Origin: Nitrospira sp. Ga0074138
Lineage (GTDB): Bacteria > Nitrospirota > Nitrospiria > Nitrospirales > Nitrospiraceae
NCBI GenBank assembly: GCA_001464735.1
Contig: LNDU01000050.1
Coordinates: 1 to 62,217 of the forward strand
Direction of reading: 5' to 3'
DNA length: 62,217 nucleotides
A program made the translations under genes and the position numbers. This document shows positions 9,333 through 18,519 of the stretch, one piece after another (position 1 is the stretch's first letter; the number at the start of each line of letters is the position of its first letter). Below the pieces are notes generated by a model, which saw nothing but the letters and a program-made list of their open reading frames with translations, had not been told where the DNA came from and made no database searches.

Positions 9333-9943
9333 TCAGCTGCCTGGCCAGGCTCGCCATTGTCGGACTCGCAGGTCTCGTGTTGACGGTTGGCTGCGCACCG
9401 CCTGTCACCCTCAACCACTACATCCTCAACAGTCACACTGTCCGAGACCGTGGAGGTCCCCAGCCTGAGGCGTTCGCGCTGTCGATCGGCCTGAGACCAA
9501 TTACGCTGCCGGACATGGTCGATCGCCCGCAGCTCGTGTTGCGCACAAGTGAGCATCGTGTGGTCCTCGCCGAGACACATCGCTGGGCTGGACCGCTTAA
9601 GGCAGAAATCGCGCGTGTCCTGGCCGATAATCTTGCCTATCTCCTGGGCACCCGGTCGATTTCTTCCTATCCCCAGCGTGGGGTCGAGCGCGCCGAGGTG
9701 AGGGTGTCGGTTGATGTTCAGCGTTTCGAATCGATCCTGGGAAAAACCGCAACGATCGACGCCATCTGGACGGTACAATGGACGGATGGAACGCAGCGGA
9801 CCGATAGCGCGCATGTACAAGAAACGGTGTCTGACGAGAGCTACGACGCCCTGGTCGCCGCTCATAGTCGTGCATTGATGACCGTCAGTCAGGACATTGC
9901 CTCGACCATTCGAGGGGGTGGGGTCGCTGCCTCGCCTCGTTGA
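9329..9943 (+). CDS. pqiC: PqiC-like ABC-type transport auxiliary lipoprotein
   Basis: 204-aa lipoprotein of the PqiC/DUF330 family. The signal peptide ends at lipobox LVLTVGC. The mature domain shows LSIGLRPITLPDMVDRPQLV and AEIARVLADNLAYLLG, typical of the family, in which an outer-membrane-tethered octamer caps the MCE tunnel. It overlaps pqiB by ATGA and is the last gene of the four-gene Pqi operon. A small hairpin (ATATCCA/TGGATAT, 9943-9961) follows the stop. Confidence 0.88.
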   Translation: MISCLARLAIVGLAGLVLTVGCAPPVTLNHYILNSHTVRDRGGPQPEAFALSIGLRPITLPDMVDRPQLVLRTSEHRVVLAETHRWAGPLKAEIARVLADNLAYLLGTRSISSYPQRGVERAEVRVSVDVQRFESILGKTATIDAIWTVQWTDGTQRTDSAHVQETVSDESYDALVAAHSRALMTVSQDIASTIRGGGVAASPR

Positions 9944-10008
9944 TATCCACGGTATGGATATAAGAGAAAAACTCTCATGCTCATATGCATGGTGTATAGG
10001 AACAGAAT

Positions 10009-10515
10009 ATGAACACGTTACAGTTTTTGGTGGACTACGGAGCGTGGGTGCTCTTCGCTGTTGTATTTCTAGAACAGGCTGGTCTTCCTCTTCCCGCACT
10101 CCCTCTCTTAGTAACAGCAGGCGCATTGGTCGGAGCCGACAAGATGAACGTCGGCGTGGCAGTGCTGGCTCCCCTCGTCGCCGCTGTTCTTCCCGACCTC
10201 TGCTGGTATTACTTAGGGCGCGTGAAGGGAGGCCGAGTCCTTGGGCTTCTCTGTAAAATCTCCCTTGAACCTGACTCCTGTGTGCGAAGTTCAGAGGATA
10301 TGTTCCGCCGGCACGGGAAAAGCACCCTGCTAATCGCAAAATTCGTCCCCGGCTTGAGCACGATTGCGCCTCCATTGGCCGGCATCATCGGCATGGGGAT
10401 CCTGCCCTTCATCTTCTATGACCTGGCCGGAACGTTTCTCTGGCTCATCGTGTCCGAGGGGATGGGTGCCCTTTTCAGTAATCAGCTAGAATCGATTTTG
10501 GTTGTCTTCGATTAG
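10009..10515 (+). CDS. DedA family membrane protein (N-terminal part of interrupted fusion)
   Basis: 168 codons of a DedA/VTT-domain membrane protein: FLEQAGLPLPALPLL near the N-terminus, FRRHGKSTLLIAKFVPGLST and AGIIGMGILPFIFYDLAG in the signature region. DedA proteins are inner-membrane proteins linked to lipid flipping and proton-driven transport. The frame ends at TAG 10513-10515. The same frame then stays open into a last membrane helix and a rhodanese domain up to 10968, so this is the first half of a DedA-rhodanese fusion with a nonsense codon. Whether the truncated part functions alone is unknown, since its final helix is cut off. Confidence 0.8.
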   Translation: MNTLQFLVDYGAWVLFAVVFLEQAGLPLPALPLLVTAGALVGADKMNVGVAVLAPLVAAVLPDLCWYYLGRVKGGRVLGLLCKISLEPDSCVRSSEDMFRRHGKSTLLIAKFVPGLSTIAPPLAGIIGMGILPFIFYDLAGTFLWLIVSEGMGALFSNQLESILVVFD

Positions 10516-10539
10516 GCAGGAGGGTGGCTACTTGCAATC

Positions 10540-10968
10540 GTGCTCGCTGCCATCGCCATCTTTATCGGGTACAAGTTTTATCGGAGGCAACAGATACTGC
10601 GTGAGCACCGCATGGCCAAAATTTCTGCTGTCGAGCTAAAGAACCTGATGGATGACGGTCAGCAGGTGATTATTGTCGATGTGAGAAATCCTCTGTCGCG
10701 CGAGACGGATCCCGAAGCCATTCCTGGAGCCATACATCTGCTGTTCGAAGAAATTGATCATCGCCATGACGAACTACCGAAAAACAAAGAGATTGTTCTC
10801 TACTGCACGTGTCCAAATAACATCTCCAGTGCCCGTACGGCGCTGACGCTAAAAAGACAGGGAGTTCAACGTGTCCGTCCTCTTGAAGGAGGACTTGATG
10901 CATGGCGGGGACGAAAGTTTCCGACTGAGCGGGTAGCGCGTAGCACAGACCAGCAACGGCTCTCTTGA
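10540..10968 (+). CDS. Rhodanese domain protein (C-terminal part of interrupted DedA fusion)
   Basis: In frame with the DedA gene after its TAG codon. The sequence immediately after the stop encodes GGWLLAIVLAAIAIFIGYKF, the expected last membrane helix, then a rhodanese domain (about residues 28-130) with IIVDVRN and active-site loop YCTCPNNISSART. Rhodaneses transfer sulfane sulfur through the loop cysteine. GTG 10540 could act as a start behind AGGAGGG at 10518-10524, but the spacing is long; ATG 10612 would give only the soluble domain. Either this part is a stand-alone rhodanese or the whole locus is a pseudogene. The 3' end adjoins the decayed island. Confidence 0.7.
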   Translation: MLAAIAIFIGYKFYRRQQILREHRMAKISAVELKNLMDDGQQVIIVDVRNPLSRETDPEAIPGAIHLLFEEIDHRHDELPKNKEIVLYCTCPNNISSARTALTLKRQGVQRVRPLEGGLDAWRGRKFPTERVARSTDQQRLS

Positions 10969-10969
10969 T

Positions 10970-11368
10970 CAACAGCGAATGATGAAACATGTCGCGCCAT
11001 TCGGCTTTTAGATCGGCCACGGCGTCCTTCCCCTGGATCACCTGACCATCTTGATCTTCGATCTCCAGGAGGCCATCCCGCGAAATGTACGAGAGGTTGT
11101 TCGAAATGCCCTTCATCCCTTTCGGCGCCCTGACGAGTTTCACCACAACTTGTGGCGAACGCCGAACCATGGCTTGCAGTTTCTGCCGTACGTAGGTCGC
11201 ACGAGCCTGTGAGGTGCTGAGCCGTCCGCCGGTCCCTCCCGGTTTGGCTGAGCTAGGAGGACTGCGCATGCCGCGACGCGGCCGTGGAAGGGTCTCCGTT
11301 GAGACATTGAAGAGCCGACTCCCCCACTCATCGAGCTTCTCGTCGATCTGACTGTTTGGCGGGGTCAT
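10970..11368 (-). pseudogene. Truncated MOBP-type relaxase (N-terminal fragment)
   Basis: The start overlaps the mobC-like gene by ATGA. The first ~130 residues look like a TraI/MobA-type relaxase: KLDEWGSRLF, then QVVVKLVRAPKGMKG and LSYISRDGLLEIEDQDG, the usual region just before the catalytic HUH domain. After about KAEWRD (near 10970) homology is lost, because the frame continues antisense through the rhodanese gene until 10670. Relaxases of this kind are several hundred residues long, so the catalytic part is missing. This marks the left edge of the decayed island. Confidence 0.65.
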
Positions 11369-11916
11369 TGCAGCTGCCAGCGCTCCACGGTCCCACGCAA
11401 GACATCCGAGACCTGGTCGGTATGGGCGCGAATCACGCGAGAGAGTTCGGTGATGACCTCCACCCGAAACGCAGCTCGGTTCTGCGGCGCAGTATTCAAG
11501 ACTTTTGCAATCTGGTTCAGGTTCCTGCCTAAGGCAAGCAATTGCTGATTCGACCGGGCCAGGATCTCCAATTCCGGCTGTCCAACCTGCGGCTGCCCGG
11601 TCAACTTGGTGCGCACCATGGCCACCAGCCATTTCGTCGGCACATAGCCTTCGCGACCGGCCATCTTCTTCAGGGCGGCAAGCTCTGAAGTTGTCAGGTT
11701 CAGTTCGATGCGAGCGGTCGCTCGTTCTCGCTTCGGGGTGACGCGACTCCGAGGCGCAGGAAACCGCGTGGCTCTCCGATCCATGGCCTGCCGAAGGGCG
11801 TTCCGCAACGCATGGCTCGGTGTGATGCCGTAGGCCTGACACCAGGCCTGCCAGGGCGCTTTCAGTTCACCCAAATCCACCGTGACCGTGGTCCTTCGTT
11901 TCGCTGTCTGTCCCAT
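11365..11916 (-). CDS. MobC-like plasmid mobilisation relaxosome protein
   Basis: 183-aa basic protein with an N-terminal DNA-binding-like region (TVTVDLGELKAPWQAWC) and the family's C-terminal helix signature LLALGRNLNQIAKVLN. Such proteins bind near oriT and assist relaxase nicking. Start ATG 11916 has AGGTGAG at good spacing; the longer frame to 12075 lacks support. It is coupled to a truncated relaxase downstream and preceded by an oriT-like inverted repeat at 12056-12112. With the relaxase broken, the module is probably inactive unless helped in trans. Confidence 0.75.
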   Translation of the reverse strand: MGQTAKRRTTVTVDLGELKAPWQAWCQAYGITPSHALRNALRQAMDRRATRFPAPRSRVTPKRERATARIELNLTTSELAALKKMAGREGYVPTKWLVAMVRTKLTGQPQVGQPELEILARSNQQLLALGRNLNQIAKVLNTAPQNRAAFRVEVITELSRVIRAHTDQVSDVLRGTVERWQLQ

Positions 11917-12055
11917 CAGCTCACCTGTACCAACCCACGTCGAAGCGTCCCCCGCCCACCCTGACCGGTATCTGATTCTGGTCATCGGAGGAAAGTCCGG
12001 GGGCGACGATCGGCGGGTCAAAGAACATGGGCACAACGATACAATAAACCCAGAA

Positions 12056-12112
12056 TGTAAGACAACTACGGGCAAGAGCCATATCCCGCAATCTCTTCAA
12101 ATCAGTCTTACA
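12056..12112. other. Possible oriT: nested inverted repeats with nic-like core
   Basis: TGTAAGAC (12056-12063) and GTCTTACA (12105-12112) form a perfect 8-bp inverted repeat that encloses a second pair, AAGAG (12074-12078) and CTCTT (12093-12097). The central ATATCCCGC (12081-12089) differs by one base from the ATATCCTGC-type nick core known for MOBP and T-DNA border sites. It lies upstream of a mobC-like gene, where MOBP oriT sites often occur. The call is inference. Confidence 0.35.
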
Positions 12113-12289
12113 CCATGCCTATACCGACACGGATCCAAGACCACCGATCAACCTTTCAGACAGTCTAGAGGACGCCAGAAACCGGCCCGGATCGGCCGGT
12201 CGACAGTAACACTACTCCAAACGACCGCGGGCACAGGGCACTGAGCGGCTAACACGTGCATGTGCAGACACACTCGACCTCGGAGGATG

Positions 12290-12590
12290 CGCATGGCCAA
12301 GTGTCACAAGATGGACCTTCTCGAAAAGCACGTGTGAGACAGGGTCTAAAGACACCAGACGGAGGCGAGGGCTTGATTCTTTTGGAGGGTGGTGTTTCTT
12401 GCTGTGAAGAGGATCCGTGCCCACATCATGAACGAGAAACCCAGTACAGCGTGAACACCGCCCCCGAACACTGGCACTTGCACAATGGTCTGCTACGGAC
12501 CCAGCAGCGAATGAATACGCCAGGTGGAGAGCACGACAGGCAGGGTCACGACAAAAGTTTGAATGGTGGTGGGCATGGAGATGCTGAAGC
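12290..12590 (-). pseudogene. Possible decayed methyltransferase-like membrane fragment
   Basis: The 12113-12747 stretch has no convincing intact gene. On the minus strand, fragments such as HAVLGFSFMMWARILF, interrupted by stops and a probable frame change to RLVSLDPVSHVLFEKV, faintly resemble isoprenylcysteine methyltransferase-like membrane proteins. Two in-frame stops are seen within 80 codons. Open frames on the plus strand (12256-12642) look like shadows. It is most likely island debris; the family guess is weak. Confidence 0.25.
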
Positions 12591-12747
12591 ATTCACTGAG
12601 TGGTGCCGCGTTCCACGCCGAGTTAGCTTCCAGTGGGTTTGAGCCGCAATCGTGGCGGGTGAGATACAACAGGATGACCGGATTCTTCTTCCTTCATATG
12701 GTGGCGGACTCGATCAGGCGCGAGCCGAGTGAGGATGCCGTGCTGCA

Positions 12748-13932
12748 TCACGGTCTGAAGGCGGGCATCGCTCGCCTCATGAACTCGTCGAACAAGGGCA
12801 CCGTGAAGGCCATGTCGCCATGTGCTGGGCTGAAGACCATCCCTTTCCTGATCAATTTCGCGCGCACCGGTCCGAGACTCGTGACCTTCACCCTCAAAAT
12901 CTCGGCGATGTCGCCGGTGCGATGAGCCCCAGGCCCGAGTTCGGCCATGGCTCGTAAGAAATTCTTTTCACTCGGCGTAAGTCGGTCAAAGCGTACGCGG
13001 AAAAAGTTGTTGTCCAGTCGCGGTATCACCGTTGTCGTTGCGTTCTTGACGACCTCCAGACTGATTGGACTCGACGTCGCGAGATTCCACGCTTGGTATC
13101 CCCACTCCTGAAGAAAGTACGGGTACCCCTTCGTGAGTCGAAAGATTTCCTTCAGGGCTCTTGGCTCGAAGGCGACGCCTGACGCACGGGCTGGCTCCTG
13201 CAATGCCTTCGCCGTGTCCTCTTCCGAGAGCGCCCCAATATCCGGGAAGCTGAAGAGCCGCTCCGCATAGGATTTCGACTCCCCGGCCAGGCCCGGGAGG
13301 ATGGGGAGACCGGCTCCCAGCAACACCAGCGGAAGTTGCCGTTGCTGCACCTTGTGCATCGCCATGATCAGGGCCGCCAGTTCCGTGAGGGTGAAGTACT
13401 GCAGCTCATCAATGAGGACCGCCACAGCGCTGGCCCGTTCCTCGGCCGCTTCGGCGACGGCGACAAAGAGGTTCGGAAGATCGATCTCCAAGTCACCGCT
13501 ATCAGCCGTTCCTTTCTCAGGCTCAATATCCAGGCCGACGCTCACATCCCCGACCGTGACCTTCAGTGCGCTCACGAAACTCCGGAGCACAGCCAACCCC
13601 CGTTTAACCTTATTCCCTGCTCCAGTCATCCGATTCAGATCGTACAGCAGGGTTCGCAGGTACGGCGCAATCAGTGGCCCAAGCGGCTTGTCCTCGTGTG
13701 CCTCAATGGAAAGCGTCCGATATCCGTCGGCGTTGGCCAGTCGCTCGATTTCGTTCAGCAACACTGTCTTGCCGACTCCTCGCAGCCCAGTGAGCAGCAT
13801 GCTCTTTTCAGGTCGCTTGGCCTTGATTCTGCCGAGGAGAATGCGTGCTTGTTCGAGAATTGGATCACGCCCCACCAGTTCAGGAGGAGGTGATCCAGCC
13901 CCGGGTGAAAAGGGATTCTTGATCGGGTCCAT
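12748..13932 (-). CDS. AAA ATPase with C-terminal winged helix (Orc1/STAND-like)
   Basis: 394-aa ATP-binding protein. Walker A is GLRGVGKT (49-56) and Walker B is LIDELQ (173-178), with LVGRDPIL upstream, a pattern seen in AAA_16/Orc1-type ATPases. The last ~90 residues (LTPSEKNFLRAMAELG...TSLGPVRAKLIRKGMV) read as a winged helix, so it probably binds DNA. Start ATG 13932 was chosen because the longer frame to 14139 covers an operator-like repeat cluster and has no homology-like content. It has no evident partner gene. It lies inside the island between the mob remnant and the excisionase/integrase. Substrate and role are unknown. Confidence 0.8.
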   Translation of the reverse strand: MDPIKNPFSPGAGSPPPELVGRDPILEQARILLGRIKAKRPEKSMLLTGLRGVGKTVLLNEIERLANADGYRTLSIEAHEDKPLGPLIAPYLRTLLYDLNRMTGAGNKVKRGLAVLRSFVSALKVTVGDVSVGLDIEPEKGTADSGDLEIDLPNLFVAVAEAAEERASAVAVLIDELQYFTLTELAALIMAMHKVQQRQLPLVLLGAGLPILPGLAGESKSYAERLFSFPDIGALSEEDTAKALQEPARASGVAFEPRALKEIFRLTKGYPYFLQEWGYQAWNLATSSPISLEVVKNATTTVIPRLDNNFFRVRFDRLTPSEKNFLRAMAELGPGAHRTGDIAEILRVKVTSLGPVRAKLIRKGMVFSPAHGDMAFTVPLFDEFMRRAMPAFRP

Positions 13933-13940
13933 GTAGAGGA

Positions 13941-13995
13941 ATTTATACCTACTTATACCTGGTTTCAAGTATAAATTGGTAAACTTGGTATAAAT
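13941..13995. promoter_or_regulatory. Four TATACC-type operator-like repeats before ATPase gene
   Basis: Immediately upstream of the ATPase start lie ATTTATACCT (13941-13950), ACTTATACCT (13951-13960), AAGTATAAAT (13967-13976) and GGTATAAAT (13987-13995). The first and last are perfect inverted copies, the second is a direct copy and the third an inverted variant. The cluster is AT-rich and can also supply a -10 element. Autoregulation by the winged-helix ATPase is an inference. Confidence 0.45.
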
Positions 13996-14725
13996 GCCGG
14001 TTATGACCAGAAGGCCGTCACGTGCCATCAAGGGATCTGGGAAATTAAAGGTGTGCCACATACACGATTCAGCTCCTCCGCGACTCTCTCTGAAAACCTG
14101 TTCGATGTAGGAACGGCCACACAGCGCGGACTCGCACACCGACCTCTTCTCAACATATAGTTGCGCCCCTCACCTACATCGGGGTGCAACAGAATCTCCC
14201 TGTCTGTGGCCACGCACGATTGCAGGCGCGACATCATCCGCGGTGACGCGGTTGCCACGGGCGTGCCACACCCCTTAATGACGGCGGCGGTTCTCTTGGC
14301 ACGGTCGAGTCGCGTTGCGCGAGACGACGGTGCCGAACCCCACCTGGCACGGCGTCTCCGGGCGCGGTGCCTCAGTTGCATGGCTGCCGGAGCCCCTCGC
14401 CCAGCGCAGGCCAGCGACGCCTACTCATAAACTCCTCCTACACCCTGCCGTTCTGCGGACTCAGGGGAGTGCCGCCGGAACGCGGACAGAACCAACATCG
14501 TAGTCCCTTCCTTTCTGCGGCCTCCCCTACTTTTTCGGTATGGTCATAAATTCTGAACCCTCTCATAAGTGCCACCGTGTCACGCATGTTCTGCGTCTCC
14601 GGTCTTACGCACAAGGCATGATGGCACAGACGCGCTCGTGTGGTGCGAGGATCGTAGCAGAACCTGCACCACTCATCGGAAAAAGGCGGTTCAAAGATCT
14701 CGACAAGGGGCTGTAAGGAGCTGTG
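13996..14725. other. 730-bp region without a supportable gene
   Basis: Several open frames exist on both strands (for example 14028-14381 minus and 14438-14995 minus), but none shows recognisable motifs or a good ribosome-binding site. The latter overlaps the excisionase-like gene antisense. No repeat of the tRNA-Arg 3' end, which would mark an attachment site, was seen here. It probably holds the excisionase/integrase promoter and island debris. Confidence 0.5.
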
Positions 14726-14992
14726 ATGTTGCGTGACGTCTTCGAACCAGGGTACTTCGATCTCCAGGCACTGGCGGCCTACTCGTCCTGCTCGGTTCGA
14801 TGGCTGAGGGATCGCCTCGTGGATCGCCTGCGTCCACTGCCACACTACCGAATCGAAGGGAAAATCCTGGTGAAGCGAGAGGAGTTCGACCGCTGGCTGT
14901 CGGGCTCGCACGTCGTCAACTCGGCTGATGGACTGAGCGAGATCGTTGATTCTGTGGTCGCTCACATGCGGTCGTCGAAGCGGAGCGCTTGA
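14726..14992 (+). CDS. Excisionase-like helix-turn-helix protein
   Basis: 88-aa protein with a MerR/excisionase-type HTH: FDLQALAAYSSCSVRWLRDRL followed (as two parts) by LPHYRIEGKILVKREEFDRWL, the usual wing and last helix. Such proteins bend DNA and set integrase direction or repress promoters. ATG 14726 has AAGGAG at 5-nt spacing; a GTG one codon earlier is less likely. It is 24 nt upstream of the integrase, so the two probably form the recombination module of the island. Confidence 0.8.
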   Translation: MLRDVFEPGYFDLQALAAYSSCSVRWLRDRLVDRLRPLPHYRIEGKILVKREEFDRWLSGSHVVNSADGLSEIVDSVVAHMRSSKRSA

Positions 14993-15016
14993 CACCGGGA
15001 AAGGGAGTCACACACT

Positions 15017-16296
<1,280 letters not shown>

Positions 16297-16360
16297 AGTG
16301 AAAGTACATGAATCATGTTAGGGCGAGACTTGTCAAGGTTCAGAAAGGCTATCGAGACAA

Positions 16361-16861
16361 CTAGAGCCGTGCCAGAATCTCATCAGCAACTTGCGTGGTG
16401 GATTTTCCATCGGTCTCAATGATGTAATCAGCAGCGGCTTGATACTTCGGCGTCCGTTCACGAAGCACATCTTGAATCTCGTCAGTAAACGACTTGGTTC
16501 CAGTGAGAGATGGTCTTTGTGTATCCGCTCCAATTCGCTTGGCAATGGTCTCAACAGGAGCAGTCAGCCAGAACAGCTTTCCTGTGCGTTTCAATCTCTC
16601 GACATTTTGGGATCGAAGGATGGCGCCCCCGCCAGTATCGATCACGACCCCATCCCGGCCCGCTAGATCCTGGCAAATCTTTGTTTCGAGATCACGAAAG
16701 TACTCCCACCCGTGTTGTTCAACGATCTCAGGAATGTTTTGGACGGCCAATTTCACAATCTCCGCATCAGTCGAAACTAGGACACGTCCAAGTCGTTCCG
16801 CCACAAGCTTTCCAACCGTGCTCTTTCCCGTACCTCGATAGCCAATGAGCACCACATTCAT
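16361..16861 (-). CDS. aroK: Shikimate kinase
   Basis: 166 aa. It phosphorylates shikimate at the 3-hydroxyl in the chorismate pathway. The P-loop GYRGTGKST is at residues 7-15, the shikimate-binding D-R-G region includes STDAEI and FRDLETK, and the IDTGGGAI motif and the lid region R with RPSL are present. It is the last gene of the minus-strand unit trmI-SDR-aroE-aroK, and its start overlaps the aroE stop by ATGA, so translation is coupled. The remaining chorismate genes (aroA, aroF) are 20 kb away in the window. Confidence 0.95.
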   Translation of the reverse strand: MNVVLIGYRGTGKSTVGKLVAERLGRVLVSTDAEIVKLAVQNIPEIVEQHGWEYFRDLETKICQDLAGRDGVVIDTGGGAILRSQNVERLKRTGKLFWLTAPVETIAKRIGADTQRPSLTGTKSFTDEIQDVLRERTPKYQAAADYIIETDGKSTTQVADEILARL

Positions 16862-17712
16862 CGAAAATGAGACTCCAAGACCTGGCGCATCACTTCAACC
16901 GGAGCCGACTGATCGGTCCATAGCTCAAATTGCGCAACTGCCTGATTGAGGAACATTTCCAACCCAGAAATTGTCTTGCAGCCCGCAAGTCCTGCATCTT
17001 TGAGCAATCGAGTCTCGCGTGGATTGTAGACAATGTCCATCACAGCTAGATCGGGATGGAGGAGCGAGGCAGGAACGCAGGTGGCCTCGGTTTTCGGAGA
17101 CATCCCGACCGGAGTGCAATGAATGAGTATGTGCGCAGCAGGAAGAACCCGACGAAGGGTGGACTCATCCAGATACGAATCCTCTACCGTCACCGCTGTC
17201 GTAGAACGAATATCTTGAGCCAAGCGAGTCCGCTCTGCATCCTCGATCCCCAGCAAGGTCAATTTCTCTGTGCCGGACTCAGCGGCCAGCGCAACAGCGA
17301 TCGCTCGGGCAGCGCCTCCAGATCCAAGCACAACGATGCGCCGTTCCTTGAGCTCAACTCCGCCCTCCCGCAAGGCCCGCAGCGCACCGGTCGCGTCCGT
17401 GTTGTACCCGGTGAGTTCACCTTTTTCAGCCACGATTGTGTTGATCGCACCGATCTTTTGGGCCGTCGTTTCCACATGATCAAGAAATGGTATGGCGGCC
17501 ACTTTGTGAGGAATTGTTACGCTCGCTCCGCGAAAGTTCCCCAGTGCGCGGAGCCCTTTGATGGCCTCGCCGATCGCTTCCACGTGCCAGGCGAGATAGA
17601 CAAAATTGAGCCCCAATTTGCGGAACGCCGCATTGTGGATAGCTGGCGACAGTGACTGCCCGACCGGATTGCCAATCACCCCGCAAAACTGTGTCCGAGT
17701 ATCAATGCCCAT
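16858..17712 (-). CDS. aroE: Shikimate dehydrogenase
   Basis: 284 aa. NADP-dependent reduction of 3-dehydroshikimate. The substrate motif GQSLSPAIHN, the catalytic Lys in VTIPHKV, the cofactor loop GSGGAARA and the C-terminal GLEMFLNQAVAQFELW are all visible. ATG 17712 (MGIDTRTQF) has AGGTGA at suitable distance; the longer frame to a TTG at 17754 is less likely. It lies 45 nt after the SDR gene and overlaps aroK. Confidence 0.95.
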   Translation of the reverse strand: MGIDTRTQFCGVIGNPVGQSLSPAIHNAAFRKLGLNFVYLAWHVEAIGEAIKGLRALGNFRGASVTIPHKVAAIPFLDHVETTAQKIGAINTIVAEKGELTGYNTDATGALRALREGGVELKERRIVVLGSGGAARAIAVALAAESGTEKLTLLGIEDAERTRLAQDIRSTTAVTVEDSYLDESTLRRVLPAAHILIHCTPVGMSPKTEATCVPASLLHPDLAVMDIVYNPRETRLLKDAGLAGCKTISGLEMFLNQAVAQFELWTDQSAPVEVMRQVLESHFR

Positions 17713-17757
17713 TTCTTCACCTAGCACGGAAGCTGTTATCGCTCGTTGCCGCAACCA

Positions 17758-18519
17758 CTACCCTTTATAAACGGTCATACCCCCATCAATAGGAATGGTC
17801 GCCCCAGTCATCCAGGCTGCTTCATCCGAAGCCAGATACAGAACTAGATTCGCCACTTCTTCTGGTGTCCCAGGACGACTTATCGCATATTGGGCCAGAA
17901 TGGGCTGGAGCATATCCGGATTAGCCATCAAGGGGGCCGCCATAGGCGTATCAATGAGACCAGGGTTCACCACATTACAGCGAATTCCTTCCTTCGCATA
18001 TTCGACGGCCAGTGCGCGCGTCAAGGCGTCAAGCGCCCCTTTGGATGCCGTATAGGCAGCTAAGCCGGAGAGACCGACTAAGCTGGCAATGGACGAGATA
18101 TTCACGATCGAGCCTCGTCCTTGTTTCAGCATGTGGGGGATGACGGCTCGTGTCATGCGGAAGACTCCGGTTAAGTTGATATCCAGTACGTTTGCCCAAA
18201 CGGCATCATCAGTTTCGTGGAGCCGCTTCCCAAACTCACCGATCCCCGCGTTGTTGACCAGAATGTCGATCCGCCCAAAACTATCAAGCGCTCGACGGAC
18301 GACATCCAGTACATGGGTTTCGTCCGTCACTGAACCGGCAACTCCAAGTACTTTTCCCTTGTTATGTCGGATCACACTGGCCACACGATCCACTTCCTGT
18401 TGCCGACGTCCCGTGATGACAACCGATGCTCCCTCCTCGGCAAAACGTTTTGCGATGGCTTCGCCGATTCCGGCATTACCTCCCGTCACCACGGCTACCT
18501 TGCCTTCCAATCTATTCAT
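17758..18519 (-). CDS. SDR family oxidoreductase
   Basis: 253-aa classical short-chain dehydrogenase. The Rossmann motif VTGGNAGIGEAIA (TGxxxGIG), the NNAG motif and the catalytic YTASKGA (YxxxK), preceded by a conserved serine (NISSIASL), are present. A C-terminal glycine-rich SFD-type end (DGGMTVYKG) is typical of FabG-like enzymes. The substrate is unknown. It overlaps trmI by ATGA and precedes aroE, so it may belong to a metabolic unit, but the context does not fix its reaction. Confidence 0.9.
   Translation of the reverse strand: MNRLEGKVAVVTGGNAGIGEAIAKRFAEEGASVVITGRRQQEVDRVASVIRHNKGKVLGVAGSVTDETHVLDVVRRALDSFGRIDILVNNAGIGEFGKRLHETDDAVWANVLDINLTGVFRMTRAVIPHMLKQGRGSIVNISSIASLVGLSGLAAYTASKGALDALTRALAVEYAKEGIRCNVVNPGLIDTPMAAPLMANPDMLQPILAQYAISRPGTPEEVANLVLYLASDEAAWMTGATIPIDGGMTVYKG

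Noticed and set aside
10670..10968. Relaxase frame continuing antisense through the rhodanese gene
   Set aside because: Relaxase-like sequence stops near 10970; the rest is the shadow of the rhodanese coding strand.
10960..11000. Left attachment site as a direct repeat of the tRNA-Arg 3' end
   Set aside because: No copy of the tRNA 3' sequence was found at the left side of the island, so its boundary is not defined by an att repeat.
12256..12642. 128-aa open frame on the plus strand in the island
   Set aside because: Low-complexity composition, no motif, no ribosome-binding site; overlaps minus-strand debris with better similarity.
13933..14139. N-terminal extension of the AAA ATPase
   Set aside because: Covers the operator-like repeats and shows no domain-like sequence; ATG 13932 is a better start.
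14438..14995. 185-aa minus-strand frame with several cysteines
   Set aside because: Antisense to the well-supported excisionase-like gene; no recognisable domain or start signal.
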